From: Candidatus Hodarchaeota archaeon
GTDB taxonomy: Archaea > Asgardarchaeota > Heimdallarchaeia > Hodarchaeales > YT1-057
Assembly (NCBI GenBank): GCA_016839955.1
Contig: JAEOTI010000691.1
Coordinates: 1 to 21,701, forward strand
Direction of reading: 5' to 3'
Length of the DNA stretch: 21,701 bases
Below the pieces are notes generated by a model, which was given only the letters and a program-made list of their open reading frames with translations, made no database searches and was not told the DNA's origin. Shown here piece by piece: positions 7,733 to 15,937 of the stretch. The translations under genes and the position numbers were made by a program. Every line of letters starts with the position of its first letter. Within the stretch, counting starts at the first letter, position 1.

Positions 7733-8782
7733 ATGCACTACGTTATTAATATTTCATTTGAAGATGAAAAAGAGATCAAGATCTTAATTGAGAAAGGTGT
7801 AGTAATTAGTATTGAACATTTCATAGAAGTTGCCATAAGGAACCAATTAGTATTAGAAGGCGAAAGCATTAACCTCAGGACTTCATTTCCCAAAAAGCCA
7901 AAGCGAAGGACCCAAAAAAGGTTGAAAAGAAGTACAGTAGAAAGAAAATACAATCTTGACGATTATATAAAACGAGAGAATCTTTCAATAACGACTGTTC
8001 AGAATATAAGTTCAACAGGATTTCAAAATTCTCTTTTATGGGGACAGGTTTATCGAATCTTTCCTTTGAAATTTAATATGAGAATTCTCGCTAATATTCT
8101 CAATGGGAAAGAAGATTATATTGAGTTAATAGTGGCAAAAGACATACTATCGGATTTAGCATTCCAAATTGGGGAGAATATGCGAAATATAGATATAAAA
8201 AAGTCCAAAAAAAGGAGTAAGAAATTAGCTACAGGATTTCCAACAGATATATACGGGAAAATAGCAAGGAGTAAGGAGAGATATATGAATCATTACGTAG
8301 GGTATCTCAAAGGCAGGTCAAAAGTCGAAGGGTCGTTAGCTCAGCTAGGATTCGTTGATATTAAAGCAAACGAAAAAAATGGACTTATTGGAATAACTGA
8401 AATGGGTTTAAAATTTGCCCTAGCTGAAAATCCAATCCTCGATAATCAAAACTATAAAAACTCTCTTTCATCAAAGGAAATTTCTCAATTATTGTTTAGT
8501 ATCAAGAAAAACCTTCCCTTTGAGAAAGAACACATCATACATTACATGTCTGCGATTGAAAGCGGTAAGAATCAAAGAGAAACTCTTAATGAAGAACTGA
8601 AAGAGTTTTATTCTACTCTTCCAGAAGGAGTTGTGAAATGGAATTCTCCAAGAGTTATAAATACGATGAGAACAGGAATTACCAGTAGGTTAATCGAGTT
8701 GGGATTGATTGATGTTCAATATGTAGAACAAAGAGCAATATACATGGTAAAGAAATCCAATTGGCGAGAAGATTTGAATTAA
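7733..8782 (+). CDS. DNA-binding protein: RHH-like N-terminus plus winged-helix regions
   Basis: A 349-residue protein. Residues 1-42 (VINISFEDEKEI...) resemble a ribbon-helix-helix fold. Residues 54-73 are a strongly basic linker. Residues about 100-160 contain IFPLKFNMRILANIL, a motif shared with the 214-residue protein of the same operon, and about 180-235 form a winged-helix-like segment ending IGITEMGLKFAL. First gene of a four-gene operon; its start is set by the TATA box. The repeats in its own promoter suggest autorepression, but a structural role in a DNA-bound GHKL complex is equally possible. No named family was recognised. Confidence 0.65.
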   Translation: MHYVINISFEDEKEIKILIEKGVVISIEHFIEVAIRNQLVLEGESINLRTSFPKKPKRRTQKRLKRSTVERKYNLDDYIKRENLSITTVQNISSTGFQNSLLWGQVYRIFPLKFNMRILANILNGKEDYIELIVAKDILSDLAFQIGENMRNIDIKKSKKRSKKLATGFPTDIYGKIARSKERYMNHYVGYLKGRSKVEGSLAQLGFVDIKANEKNGLIGITEMGLKFALAENPILDNQNYKNSLSSKEISQLLFSIKKNLPFEKEHIIHYMSAIESGKNQRETLNEELKEFYSTLPEGVVKWNSPRVINTMRTGITSRLIELGLIDVQYVEQRAIYMVKKSNWREDLN

Positions 8783-8786
8783 CAAT

Positions 8787-10751
8787 GTGAGTGGGAAGAT
8801 GAACGGAGAAAAGATAGCAAAAAAAGGAAAATTGATTATATCCCCACGTGTCGCAAAGAGAATGTCTCGTGCTTCTATTAGAGGGAATCTCATTCGTGCT
8901 TTAGTTGAACTTATCACAAACTCCGATGATAGTTATAGAAGGCTAGAAGAAAAGGGACTGCAAACAAATGGCTCAATTTTAATAAAAATTAATAAAAAAA
9001 GAAGATTAATAACAGTTACTGATAAGGCTGAAGGAATGAATGATGAAACAATGGTAAAGCGTGCAGTTATGGTCTATGGAGAGAGTAGTAGTGGTTTTGA
9101 GCAAGGTAGAGATGTTAGAGGGTATTTTGGACTTGGATTAAAGGATGCAATTCTTGCAATAGGATTTGGTAGAGTTATATCAATCAAAGATGGGACTAAA
9201 TACGAATGTACGTTAGATAATAATCAAAACTTTGAATTAATAGAACCAAGAGGAATTTTACTAGAAGAAAGGAAAAAACTAAGAATTCCCAAAAATGGAA
9301 CATGTGTTACGATTAGGGTAGAAAAGCAAATTACTTTCACTAGATTTGAAAATATGGTTCGTGCGCTAAAGAAATATTATAGTCTTCGAGATATAATGTC
9401 GAACAATAGGCGAACGGTATTGATTTCAAATACTTCAGGTGAAAAGCAACATCTAAAGTATTTTTATCCAAAGGGAGAGTTAATAGAAGAGAAAAAATTT
9501 ACTATTTCTGGATATGATAATGCCATCTTTAGTTTGAAAGTATTCAGAGCTACAGAGGAATTAAGTGGCAAAGACGATAGACCAGAGCAACGTGATGGTG
9601 GTATTCTCATAAGAAGCGCACGTGCTATCCATGAGATTACTTTATTTAAATTTGAGGGAAATATCTATGCCTCCAAATTGTATGGTTTTGTAGATTGCCC
9701 TTATATTGACAAGCTTATGGAGGAGGGAGAACAGGTTATATCTGATAAACGTGACGGCCTAGCTTGGCACCATCCCTTTTGTAGAGCATTGAAACGTGCT
9801 ATAGAAAGCGAACTTCAAAAAGTAGTAGAACTAGAAAAGAAAAAACATAAAAAAATGAAAGAAAGATTAGAATCAAAGGAAATAAAACTCAGATTCAATC
9901 GTTTAACAGTCCTGCTCAACTCTATTGCTGAAAATGAGATAGGAAAAGTAAAACAGGGTGCAGATATTGAAAAAAGGGCTGAAATGACTCTTGATGAACT
10001 CAAACCTGATTTTGATTTTTCAAGAGCTAGATATTATGCAGTTGCAGGAGAACCTAAGGATTTAATCCTTTTAGCAAGAGTACCAAATGTTATTCCTTTT
10101 GGCCAAGAAATAGTCTTAAATTCTAATTCAAGCCATGTTATCCTATTAAAAGATCGAATCACTATAAAAGGAAAACATAGAAAAAGCCACATTCATCGTA
10201 TACGCATTCCAGTTGAAGGTAATCAAGTTGGAGCAGAAGGGAAAATTGAAGCCCAAGTTGGGGAGTTATCTGCTAGTACTTTTGTCAGAATAATTTCAAA
10301 ACCTCAAAAAGAACCTTCAATAGATAAATCACAGAAATCCAGTCCCCCAAAAGGAGGAGCACTTATTGGCGGAATTGAGTATGATCCCACCCTCCCAGCT
10401 ACCCAGAGAGTCCTATATGATACCGATAGTGGTATTATAAGAATTGCTACAAAATCGCCCTCAGTAAGACTTTATCTTGGACCAAAGGGTGAAGGACAGG
10501 AGGAACCTCATTGTCAAGTTCTCACTGCAGAATTGGTAATTAGTGAATTTTGTAGACGTTTAGCGACAGAAGGTGTGAAGAACGGACGTTTTGTGGCACT
10601 CGGACCTCCAGAGGAAGCAATAAATTTTCATACAAACCAATTACTTAATAAATATGCATTAATCATCCATAAAGCACTTGTTTCTCCAGAGGTACATGAA
10701 CAGAAGATCCAAAGGAAAAGGATAATTCTTTTTGAGAATGATAGTGATTAA
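8787..10751 (+). CDS. GHKL (Hsp90/MutL/MORC-type) ATPase
   Basis: 654 residues. The N-terminal domain has the Bergerat ATP-binding motifs: N-box LVELITNSDD (E41, N45, D47), G1 DKAEGM (79-84) and G2 GYFGLGLKD (112-120). The conserved E41 suggests ATP hydrolysis. There is no kinase phosphoacceptor domain, and the lid/transducer arrangement (RDGLAWH region around 325) is closer to MORC/MutL-like ATPases, which clamp DNA by ATP-driven dimerisation. A charged coiled coil follows at about 345-370, then a beta-rich region. The C-terminus (about 555-600) has a compact conserved-looking block with IATKSPSVRLYLGP and LTAELVISEFCRRL. GTG at 8787 lies 4 bases after the previous stop; ATG at 8799 is an alternative start. 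Uncharacterised relatives of this type occur beside winged-helix genes; defence or DNA surveillance is inference. Confidence 0.8.
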   Translation: MSGKMNGEKIAKKGKLIISPRVAKRMSRASIRGNLIRALVELITNSDDSYRRLEEKGLQTNGSILIKINKKRRLITVTDKAEGMNDETMVKRAVMVYGESSSGFEQGRDVRGYFGLGLKDAILAIGFGRVISIKDGTKYECTLDNNQNFELIEPRGILLEERKKLRIPKNGTCVTIRVEKQITFTRFENMVRALKKYYSLRDIMSNNRRTVLISNTSGEKQHLKYFYPKGELIEEKKFTISGYDNAIFSLKVFRATEELSGKDDRPEQRDGGILIRSARAIHEITLFKFEGNIYASKLYGFVDCPYIDKLMEEGEQVISDKRDGLAWHHPFCRALKRAIESELQKVVELEKKKHKKMKERLESKEIKLRFNRLTVLLNSIAENEIGKVKQGADIEKRAEMTLDELKPDFDFSRARYYAVAGEPKDLILLARVPNVIPFGQEIVLNSNSSHVILLKDRITIKGKHRKSHIHRIRIPVEGNQVGAEGKIEAQVGELSASTFVRIISKPQKEPSIDKSQKSSPPKGGALIGGIEYDPTLPATQRVLYDTDSGIIRIATKSPSVRLYLGPKGEGQEEPHCQVLTAELVISEFCRRLATEGVKNGRFVALGPPEEAINFHTNQLLNKYALIIHKALVSPEVHEQKIQRKRIILFENDSD

Positions 10752-10753
10752 CC

Positions 10754-11398
10754 ATGAAAAACAAGTGGAAACAGTTTCCACCAGAAAAATATCAAAATCT
10801 AGCATTCGAAAAGCTCATTCTATATTCTGTATATAAATTACAGACTGATTTAGAAGTTGTCAGAACAGAAGACTTAACTGCTTGCTCCTTTTCTTTCTTT
10901 CCTCTTAAGTTTCATCTTAAAGGATACAGTAATTGGCCTGATTCATTTCTAGTTCATTCATACTGGAGAAGCTGCAAGAGAAGGGGTTTATTAGTAGGAA
11001 GCGGAAAGAATGGTTTAGTACTTACTGAAAAGGGAATAAGTATTGTAGAACAAGTCTTTCCTTTACTTGAATCTAAATCAGAAGAAAATTTTGAGCAATT
11101 AAAGAATTTAAAATTAAATCGGAGGACAAAAAGCAAGAAACTCGTAGAAAGAATGATAAATCTCCCCGTTTATAGTAGATATCAGCTCAATCCAAAATCT
11201 TTTTCCCTTACTGAAAATGAACTTCGAGAGATCCTTTTTGCTACAATGGATGCTAACTATGAACTTCTTAAAAGGAATCTTAATGAGATGCGTACTCATA
11301 CCGCGACAATATCCATTCCAGAAGTAGATAAATTTCTGAATATTCTGGAAAAGAAACTTACTTCATTCATTAAAGATAATAAAGAACAGGAGAAATGA
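10754..11398 (+). CDS. Winged-helix protein of the GHKL operon
   Basis: 214 residues, ATG 2 bases after the GHKL stop, so translation is coupled. Residues 46-100 read FSFFPLKFHLKGYSNWPDS... then RRGLLVGSGKNGLVLTEKG, a winged-helix pattern (helices followed by a beta wing ending L-T-x-K-G). FPLKF is also present in the first protein of the operon. The C-terminal half is helical and charged, a likely dimer or partner interface. Probable DNA-binding or adaptor subunit for the GHKL ATPase; no specific family name is claimed. Confidence 0.68.
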   Translation: MKNKWKQFPPEKYQNLAFEKLILYSVYKLQTDLEVVRTEDLTACSFSFFPLKFHLKGYSNWPDSFLVHSYWRSCKRRGLLVGSGKNGLVLTEKGISIVEQVFPLLESKSEENFEQLKNLKLNRRTKSKKLVERMINLPVYSRYQLNPKSFSLTENELREILFATMDANYELLKRNLNEMRTHTATISIPEVDKFLNILEKKLTSFIKDNKEQEK

Positions 11399-11401
11399 AA
11401 T

Positions 11402-11728
11402 GTGCCTGAGCTTGAAGAAAAATTACTTGAACTCGCAATTAATGGAAAAGACTGGGAAAAATGGTCAACAGAATTACGAGGTGTATTCTTAGTTCGACCC
11501 CCAACTAGAAAAAATCAAGAACCTTCCCTTATTGTTGCAATTAATCCAGTTGATGAATCAGGAAGCCCAAAAAAGAAGAAAAACTATTTCATTAGGAATA
11601 AAAAAGAACTCATTGAACTCAGAGAATTAATGAACGATCAACGGTTAGAAAAACTTTTAGATACATTAGAAGAGGTTTTTCCATCAGGAAAAAAAGAAAC
11701 ATCACCTAGTGAAGTAATTAAGATTTGA
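11402..11728 (+). CDS. Small conserved-looking partner protein, GTG start
   Basis: 108 residues, not recognised. Residues 25-65 are beta-rich (LRGVFLVRPPTRKN, LIVAINPVDESG, NYFIRNKKE) and 65-93 helical. No cysteine pair, membrane segment or catalytic motif is visible. GTG at 11402 is supported by AGGAG at 11388-11392, inside the end of the preceding gene; the only ATG nearby (11394) meets a stop within four codons. Last gene of the GHKL operon, 3 bases after its neighbour. Confidence 0.62.
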   Translation: MPELEEKLLELAINGKDWEKWSTELRGVFLVRPPTRKNQEPSLIVAINPVDESGSPKKKKNYFIRNKKELIELRELMNDQRLEKLLDTLEEVFPSGKKETSPSEVIKI

Positions 11729-11807
11729 TGTGATGCTAAAAATAGTTGAAATTCTGGTGTATTCCGTTTTCTTACGTAATTCAAGGAAAATAAGGTAAGA
11801 AGTAAAT

Positions 11808-12833
11808 TCAAAATATGTTTGTTCTTGTTTTTTGCTTCCCTGCTTTAGATTCTGTTTTACTGCTTGGTTTATCCACTTCTTTCATGATGAAATGGTGGAA
11901 TCTCTTCTTAAGCCTATCATTTTTTTCTTTTCTTAATTGCTCATTGACTTTTTTCCAAAATTTATATTTTTCTTCCTTTTCAAACCATCTGTCCCATCCC
12001 TTCTCGATTATTAGAACCAAATCTTCTTTGGAATTAGCTGAAAAAAACACATCTTCGATTAAAGTCTTTAATTCTTCTAGATAAGAATATTCCAAATTCC
12101 TGTAATGATTAAAATAAATTTCATTCAATATACCGAAAGCTCCTTTTTTCACCTCATCATTTCGATATTCATTGTAAATTCTTTTTACAAGTCTATATCG
12201 AATTAAATACTGTTTTTCATCATTAGGAGAAAAGATTTCAATTTTTTCATGGAAAAAAGGCATCTTATTCTGTGAATCAATATTTAATAAATGTTTATGA
12301 GTAAAATCTTTGAAAATAAACAACATCCTCGACATAATTGAAGGATCCCAAGTTTCCATATGGTTTGCTGTCTTTGAGAGAAATTCATCAAAGAAATTAC
12401 TTAATAATTGGTATGTTTTTGATTCATATGATAGAGTTGGGTCTTTACAATAATAACCAATTCCCTTTACAAACTCTAATCGATCCATTTTGGAAAGTCC
12501 GTTATTCTTTAACGAAACAAATGCCATTTTCAACCAATCAGCTGATCTAGTTCCCTTTTCTTTTTCATTTTGATATTTTAGGTATTCATCAATTCTTCCT
12601 ATAGGGACGACTCCACACATAGTTACAGCATCAAGAAACTGATACGGAAAGTAATATTTGTATATTGCTCCTCCCTTCCCCGGATCCAGTGCTAAGCGTT
12701 CAATTCTTCCCTGCTTTTTTAATTCACTCAAATCCTTACCTACACTTTTTTTTTCTCTTCCAAAAATTTCTATTAAATCTCTTTCACTCATGGGACCTTT
12801 TTCTCTAAACTGTTCTAAAATTTCATTTTTCAA
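11808..12833 (-). CDS. Winged-helix N-terminal protein with long helical C-terminus, TTG start
   Basis: 341 residues. Residues 1-60 form a winged helix (LEQFREKGPMSERDLIEIFG, KSVGKDLSELKKQGRIERL, then a wing ending YKYYF). The rest is helical, with no recognised domain, and ends in a basic tail (KAGKQKTRTNIF). TTG at 12833-12831 is the only standard start because a stop lies one codon further upstream. The gene is convergent with the GHKL operon and divergent from the 129-residue gene. A regulator or a DNA-associated effector; function unknown. Confidence 0.65.
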   Translation of the reverse strand: MKNEILEQFREKGPMSERDLIEIFGREKKSVGKDLSELKKQGRIERLALDPGKGGAIYKYYFPYQFLDAVTMCGVVPIGRIDEYLKYQNEKEKGTRSADWLKMAFVSLKNNGLSKMDRLEFVKGIGYYCKDPTLSYESKTYQLLSNFFDEFLSKTANHMETWDPSIMSRMLFIFKDFTHKHLLNIDSQNKMPFFHEKIEIFSPNDEKQYLIRYRLVKRIYNEYRNDEVKKGAFGILNEIYFNHYRNLEYSYLEELKTLIEDVFFSANSKEDLVLIIEKGWDRWFEKEEKYKFWKKVNEQLRKEKNDRLKKRFHHFIMKEVDKPSSKTESKAGKQKTRTNIF

Positions 12834-12895
12834 TTTTTACACCATGTTTTTGATCATAGTAACTTTGTTCCAGTATTTAGATTAATTTAATTCCA

Positions 12896-12905
12896 AAGTA
12901 TAAAC
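12896..12905 (-). promoter_or_regulatory. TATA-like element for the 341-residue gene
   Basis: TTTATACTTT on the minus strand lies about 65 bases before the TTG start, allowing a leader of about 40 bases. Confidence 0.4.
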
Positions 12906-12987
12906 CCTAAAAAATTCTTTAAATATGTGATGTAATATAATTACTGGGTAACTTACTCCAAAACAGTTGTTAAGTGGTTATTAGGAA

Positions 12988-12995
12988 CATATATC
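12988..12995 (+). promoter_or_regulatory. TATA-like element for the 129-residue gene
   Basis: CATATATC lies about 35 bases before the ATG at 13027. A second AT-rich element, CTTTAAATATG, near 12920 would give a leader of about 80 bases. The divergent gap 12834-13026 holds no gene. Confidence 0.35.
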
Positions 12996-13026
12996 TGGTT
13001 GTATATTGATTTAACAGGTAATTGAC

Positions 13027-13416
13027 ATGGTTACTACCAAAGAAAAAGAGAAAAATAACCCTGAAAATGAAAAAACTTCCATAAAAAAGAATACACAAAA
13101 GTCTGAAGAGTTAATAAGCAACAATCCCGCCAATGAGCTCAAAGCTATTTTCAATCCATCAACTGAATTACCAATCAAATGTCTTTTAGAAGGAAAACGG
13201 TCATTCATTGAAGATCGAAAATGGGCTGGCCTACGGGCAGCTGAAATTGTCGAAAAAAAGTATGGTGGCTATGATAATGTTAACAATGAGCAACTGAGCC
13301 AATCATTCAAACAAGCTTGGGAGGAACAAGTTGCTTTTTGTAAAGCTGCGTTTCGGGTGAATAAAGCTCTTTCTGAGGATGCAGTAAATCCTGAACAGAA
13401 TAAATCAGAAATTTAG
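13027..13416 (+). CDS. Unknown 129-residue protein
   Basis: Residues 1-40 are Lys/Glu/Asn-rich and probably disordered. Residues 45-115 are more ordered (STELPIKCLLEGKRSF, RKWAGLRAAEIVEKKYGG, SFKQAWEEQVAFCKAAFRV) and look helical. No domain was recognised. It stands at the head of a run of small plus-strand genes, separated from the next by a T-rich stretch (about 13431-13440) that may end its transcript. A structural or regulatory protein of a mobile element is possible but not shown. Confidence 0.55.
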   Translation: MVTTKEKEKNNPENEKTSIKKNTQKSEELISNNPANELKAIFNPSTELPIKCLLEGKRSFIEDRKWAGLRAAEIVEKKYGGYDNVNNEQLSQSFKQAWEEQVAFCKAAFRVNKALSEDAVNPEQNKSEI

Positions 13417-13465
13417 ACTTAAAATATATCTTTTTTTTTAATTTTAAAAATAGGATGTTCCTGAG

Positions 13466-13621
13466 ATGTCAAAAAAGAAACAGGAAATATTTAAGCTGAG
13501 TTTCATTGCGAAAGTGTCATCTAACAAGAGAATATGCATTCCCGCTAGGATCTATGATGTTAAAGATGGGGATACTGTTCTAGTAACGATTGAATCCGTA
13601 GGAGAGGAAGTTTGTGAATAA
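13466..13621 (+). CDS. AbrB/SpoVT-like small DNA-binding protein
   Basis: 51 residues beginning MSKKKQEIFKLSF. Residues 14-42 (AKVSSNKRICIPARIYD, then VKDGDTVLVTI) match the swapped-hairpin AbrB pattern: a short strand, then x-R-I-x-I-P, a short helix and a G-D-x-V-x-V strand. Such proteins bind DNA as dimers and often serve as antitoxins or transition regulators in archaea. The stop at 13619-13621 overlaps the next start (GTG 13614), so the two are translationally coupled. Confidence 0.65.
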   Translation: MSKKKQEIFKLSFIAKVSSNKRICIPARIYDVKDGDTVLVTIESVGEEVCE

Positions 13622-13796
13622 TAAGGATTTTCCTCCTAAGAATAAAGTAGCAATTCTACTCCTAAATGATTTCATTCGCACACAGATAAAGGTTAACGAG
13701 CTCATACGGACGGATCTTACAACTTTAAAGACCCAATTTAGTGATTTAAAGATCCAATTAGAAGAGTTGCAAAAGAATACCCAACACTCCCAGTAG
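13614..13796 (+). CDS. Small coiled-coil protein overlapping the AbrB-like gene
   Basis: 60 residues with GTG start, preceded by AGGAGAGG at 13599-13606 at good spacing and overlapping the AbrB-like gene by 8 bases. Residues 14-55 form a heptad-rich helix (LNDFIRTQIKVNELIRTDL, then TLKTQFSDLKIQLEELQ). It is probably an oligomerisation or partner protein for the AbrB-like product, perhaps the second half of a split regulator or a toxin-antitoxin-like pair; no toxin motif is visible. Confidence 0.55.
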   Translation: MNNKDFPPKNKVAILLLNDFIRTQIKVNELIRTDLTTLKTQFSDLKIQLEELQKNTQHSQ

Positions 13797-13809
13797 GAGG
13801 AGGAAATTA

Positions 13810-14076
13810 TTGACAACTCGAAAATTTTGTGGAGAAGTAATTTTATGGACGATTCACAACGGAAAAAATGGTCCTCTGGATGGTTCTAATAATAAACTAA
13901 TATCTAATATATTAATGGTTAATGGTTATATTCTTTTTATTTCAGTCATTTTGTGTGTTGGAGTAAATTCGGTTCATAATATCTTTGAGGAATTTCTAGA
14001 TTCCCAACGAACGAATTTTCTTTATGATTCATGTTGGAAAATCATGATTCTCTATTGTATCGATTTCTTATTTTAA
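13810..14076 (+). CDS. 88-residue protein with one possible membrane segment, TTG start
   Basis: AGGAGGAGG at 13795-13803, beginning inside the preceding stop, lies 6 bases before TTG 13810, so translation is well supported. Residues about 32-54 (ISNILMVNGYILFISVILC) are hydrophobic and could span a membrane; the C-terminus is also hydrophobic (KIMILYCIDFLF). Not recognised. It could be a small membrane effector of the micro-operon. Codon use is unremarkable; the C-terminal end may be decayed. Confidence 0.45.
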   Translation: MTTRKFCGEVILWTIHNGKNGPLDGSNNKLISNILMVNGYILFISVILCVGVNSVHNIFEEFLDSQRTNFLYDSCWKIMILYCIDFLF

Positions 14077-14110
14077 ATAAGGGTATTTTCTATTGGAGTG
14101 AACCTAATAA

Positions 14111-15787
14111 TTGTTTGAGTATAAAGATTCAAAAAGGATCCGCAACATTACAAGGAAAACTTCTGGAGAACTTACACCATTACATACGAAATTTGAAGAT
14201 ATCTTACTACTTGTGACGAGTTTTGTCAATACCTATTTAGGGCTTTCAAAGGCTCTTAACGTACCATACCGGACAATAAAGGATCGTGTTGACTTTTTAG
14301 TCCAAAGGGAATTGCTTATTAGAGGAAAGGGTAAAAGGAACATTCCTTTTTACCTTACTAAAACAGGAAATATGTATATAAAGATCTATCTTTCTCATGT
14401 TGCGGATTCTTTCAAGCTGGGTGTAACGCTCACCCCTTCACAGTGTGGTAAAAATCATCCTTCTTTTCTTAAAAATAGACATTTGGTCAGAGAAACCAAT
14501 GTTGCGGATTTTCAATCCCTTGAAAAATCTGTTCTAATTTCGAGACGGGGGCATAAGATTACTCCAAAAACCCCGAAAATAGATAAATTTCCATTCAACA
14601 ATTTGCGTTTTCGTGAATACTGTGAAGAAATACTGACAAGCTTACCCGCAGATTATCCCCAAGATCCAATTTTATTAATTCGTGCTCATTGGATTACCTA
14701 TAAATTTCCTATTCTTCAACAAGATAAGCGTTATGAACGCATGACCCTTTTTGGAGAGAATGAAAGAGGGCCTCTTGACCTTCAAACTTGGACATGTGTT
14801 CCTATGAAAAATTGGTATAAATATCAAGGAACCTTATTTTATTTGAAGATTCCCTTTAAATGTATATTTACAACTAAAAACGTAGTCATTCAATTTCAGA
14901 CAATATTTACCAATGAACCTTTAGAATCAGCTGGTCGAATACTTAAATACATTTATTTTGCTAAGAAAACGATCGAGGATTATTTTTCAACAAATAAAAC
15001 CAAGTTCTTTTTAGGAAATATCAATCCTGATTTTGTTGCTTTCTGTATATTACAGCACTATGGTATTCTACTCCATCCTTTAGCTTTTATCTGTGATGCT
15101 TTAGGTATAACAATCGAGGATACAAAAGGACGTCTCCGAATTGACGCTTCTAAAGGCACTCCAGAATTGGAAACAATCCATTCATGGTTTGCTTTAGATG
15201 ATATTGATTTTCTTTTCAATGATATTGTATTTCAAGTTAAAAATCATTTTGGAGTCCAAGAGGCATATCAAGAAATACAAATCATGAAAGAGGAAACAGC
15301 CAATCTCCAATCACATTGTATTAAAGCTGAAAACCAATATTTAGTCTTAGCAGATCAAATCACATTAACTAACAAGCGTATTAACACATATGAAAGTGAA
15401 ATTATTATTGTTGAGAAATATCTCGCTCAACTAGCTCAATTACTACATGAAGAAGCTTATTCAAGGATAAGTCAAATTGAGAGTTTAGAGGATAGAGCTT
15501 CTTCCATTGAAAGAACCCTTGAATCTTATCATTTCAAGAAACGCTCAAAAATAGAGCATGCAATTATCAATTTTCTGAGAAAAAATCACTATAGGCGATA
15601 TACTCGGAAGGAGTTGTCCCAAAAATTAGATCAGAAATTAGGATCAGTTAGTCCTACCATTAGTAAATTGGTCAAAATGGGAGTTATTTTGGAGGATAAA
15701 GAGGATAATAAAGCAGGGAGATATTTTATTAATTCCTCTTATTTGAATCAAATGAAATCTAATTCGGTGATTAACAATATCAAATAA
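14111..15787 (+). CDS. Large protein with winged-helix domains at both ends
   Basis: 558 residues, TTG start with GGAGTGA about 9 bases upstream. Residues 25-88 are a winged helix (LGLSKALNVPYRTIKDRVDF, LLIRGKGKRNIPFYLTKTG). The centre (about 150-380) is a mixed alpha/beta region without a recognised motif. Residues about 385-470 form a coiled coil. Residues about 475-545 are a second winged helix (IEHAIINFLRKN, RKELSQKLDQKLGSVSPTI, ILEDKEDNKAGRYFI). Two DNA-binding ends joined by a coiled coil fit a replication initiator, a segregation protein or a large regulator of a mobile element. I saw no HUH, polymerase or Walker motif, so the role is open. Confidence 0.65.
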   Translation: MFEYKDSKRIRNITRKTSGELTPLHTKFEDILLLVTSFVNTYLGLSKALNVPYRTIKDRVDFLVQRELLIRGKGKRNIPFYLTKTGNMYIKIYLSHVADSFKLGVTLTPSQCGKNHPSFLKNRHLVRETNVADFQSLEKSVLISRRGHKITPKTPKIDKFPFNNLRFREYCEEILTSLPADYPQDPILLIRAHWITYKFPILQQDKRYERMTLFGENERGPLDLQTWTCVPMKNWYKYQGTLFYLKIPFKCIFTTKNVVIQFQTIFTNEPLESAGRILKYIYFAKKTIEDYFSTNKTKFFLGNINPDFVAFCILQHYGILLHPLAFICDALGITIEDTKGRLRIDASKGTPELETIHSWFALDDIDFLFNDIVFQVKNHFGVQEAYQEIQIMKEETANLQSHCIKAENQYLVLADQITLTNKRINTYESEIIIVEKYLAQLAQLLHEEAYSRISQIESLEDRASSIERTLESYHFKKRSKIEHAIINFLRKNHYRRYTRKELSQKLDQKLGSVSPTISKLVKMGVILEDKEDNKAGRYFINSSYLNQMKSNSVINNIK

Positions 15788-15937
15788 GACCAGAACTTAA
15801 CTTCTGATTGTATGACCTAACTTTAAAACGAAAGAATAGCGATCTAGTTGACATCATCTTGGAGTGAGGTGAACCTTCTGACAACAGTTGCTTGGATGAA
15901 GTTACATGTGAATTATACTAATTAAAGATCGTTTGTA
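15788..15937. other. Gap with a relic-like ribosome-binding leader
   Basis: No gene of useful length. At 15859-15876 a TTGGAGTGA...GAACCT stretch resembles the leader before the 558-residue gene (14093-14105), which suggests either a shared Shine-Dalgarno context or a decayed duplicate. GTG 15869 opens only 18 codons. Confidence 0.3.

Noticed and set aside
11815..12885. Three plus-strand frames (89, 70 and 75 codons) over the 341-residue gene
   Set aside because: They are antisense to a frame with a good winged-helix pattern and have no start signals.
13580..13816. 78-codon minus-strand frame over the small-gene cluster
   Set aside because: The plus strand has Shine-Dalgarno sites, coupled starts and an AbrB pattern; the minus frame is Ser/Phe-rich noise.
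14031..14216. 61-codon plus-strand frame overlapping the start of the 558-residue gene
   Set aside because: It overlaps the N-terminal winged helix in another frame and has no ribosome site.
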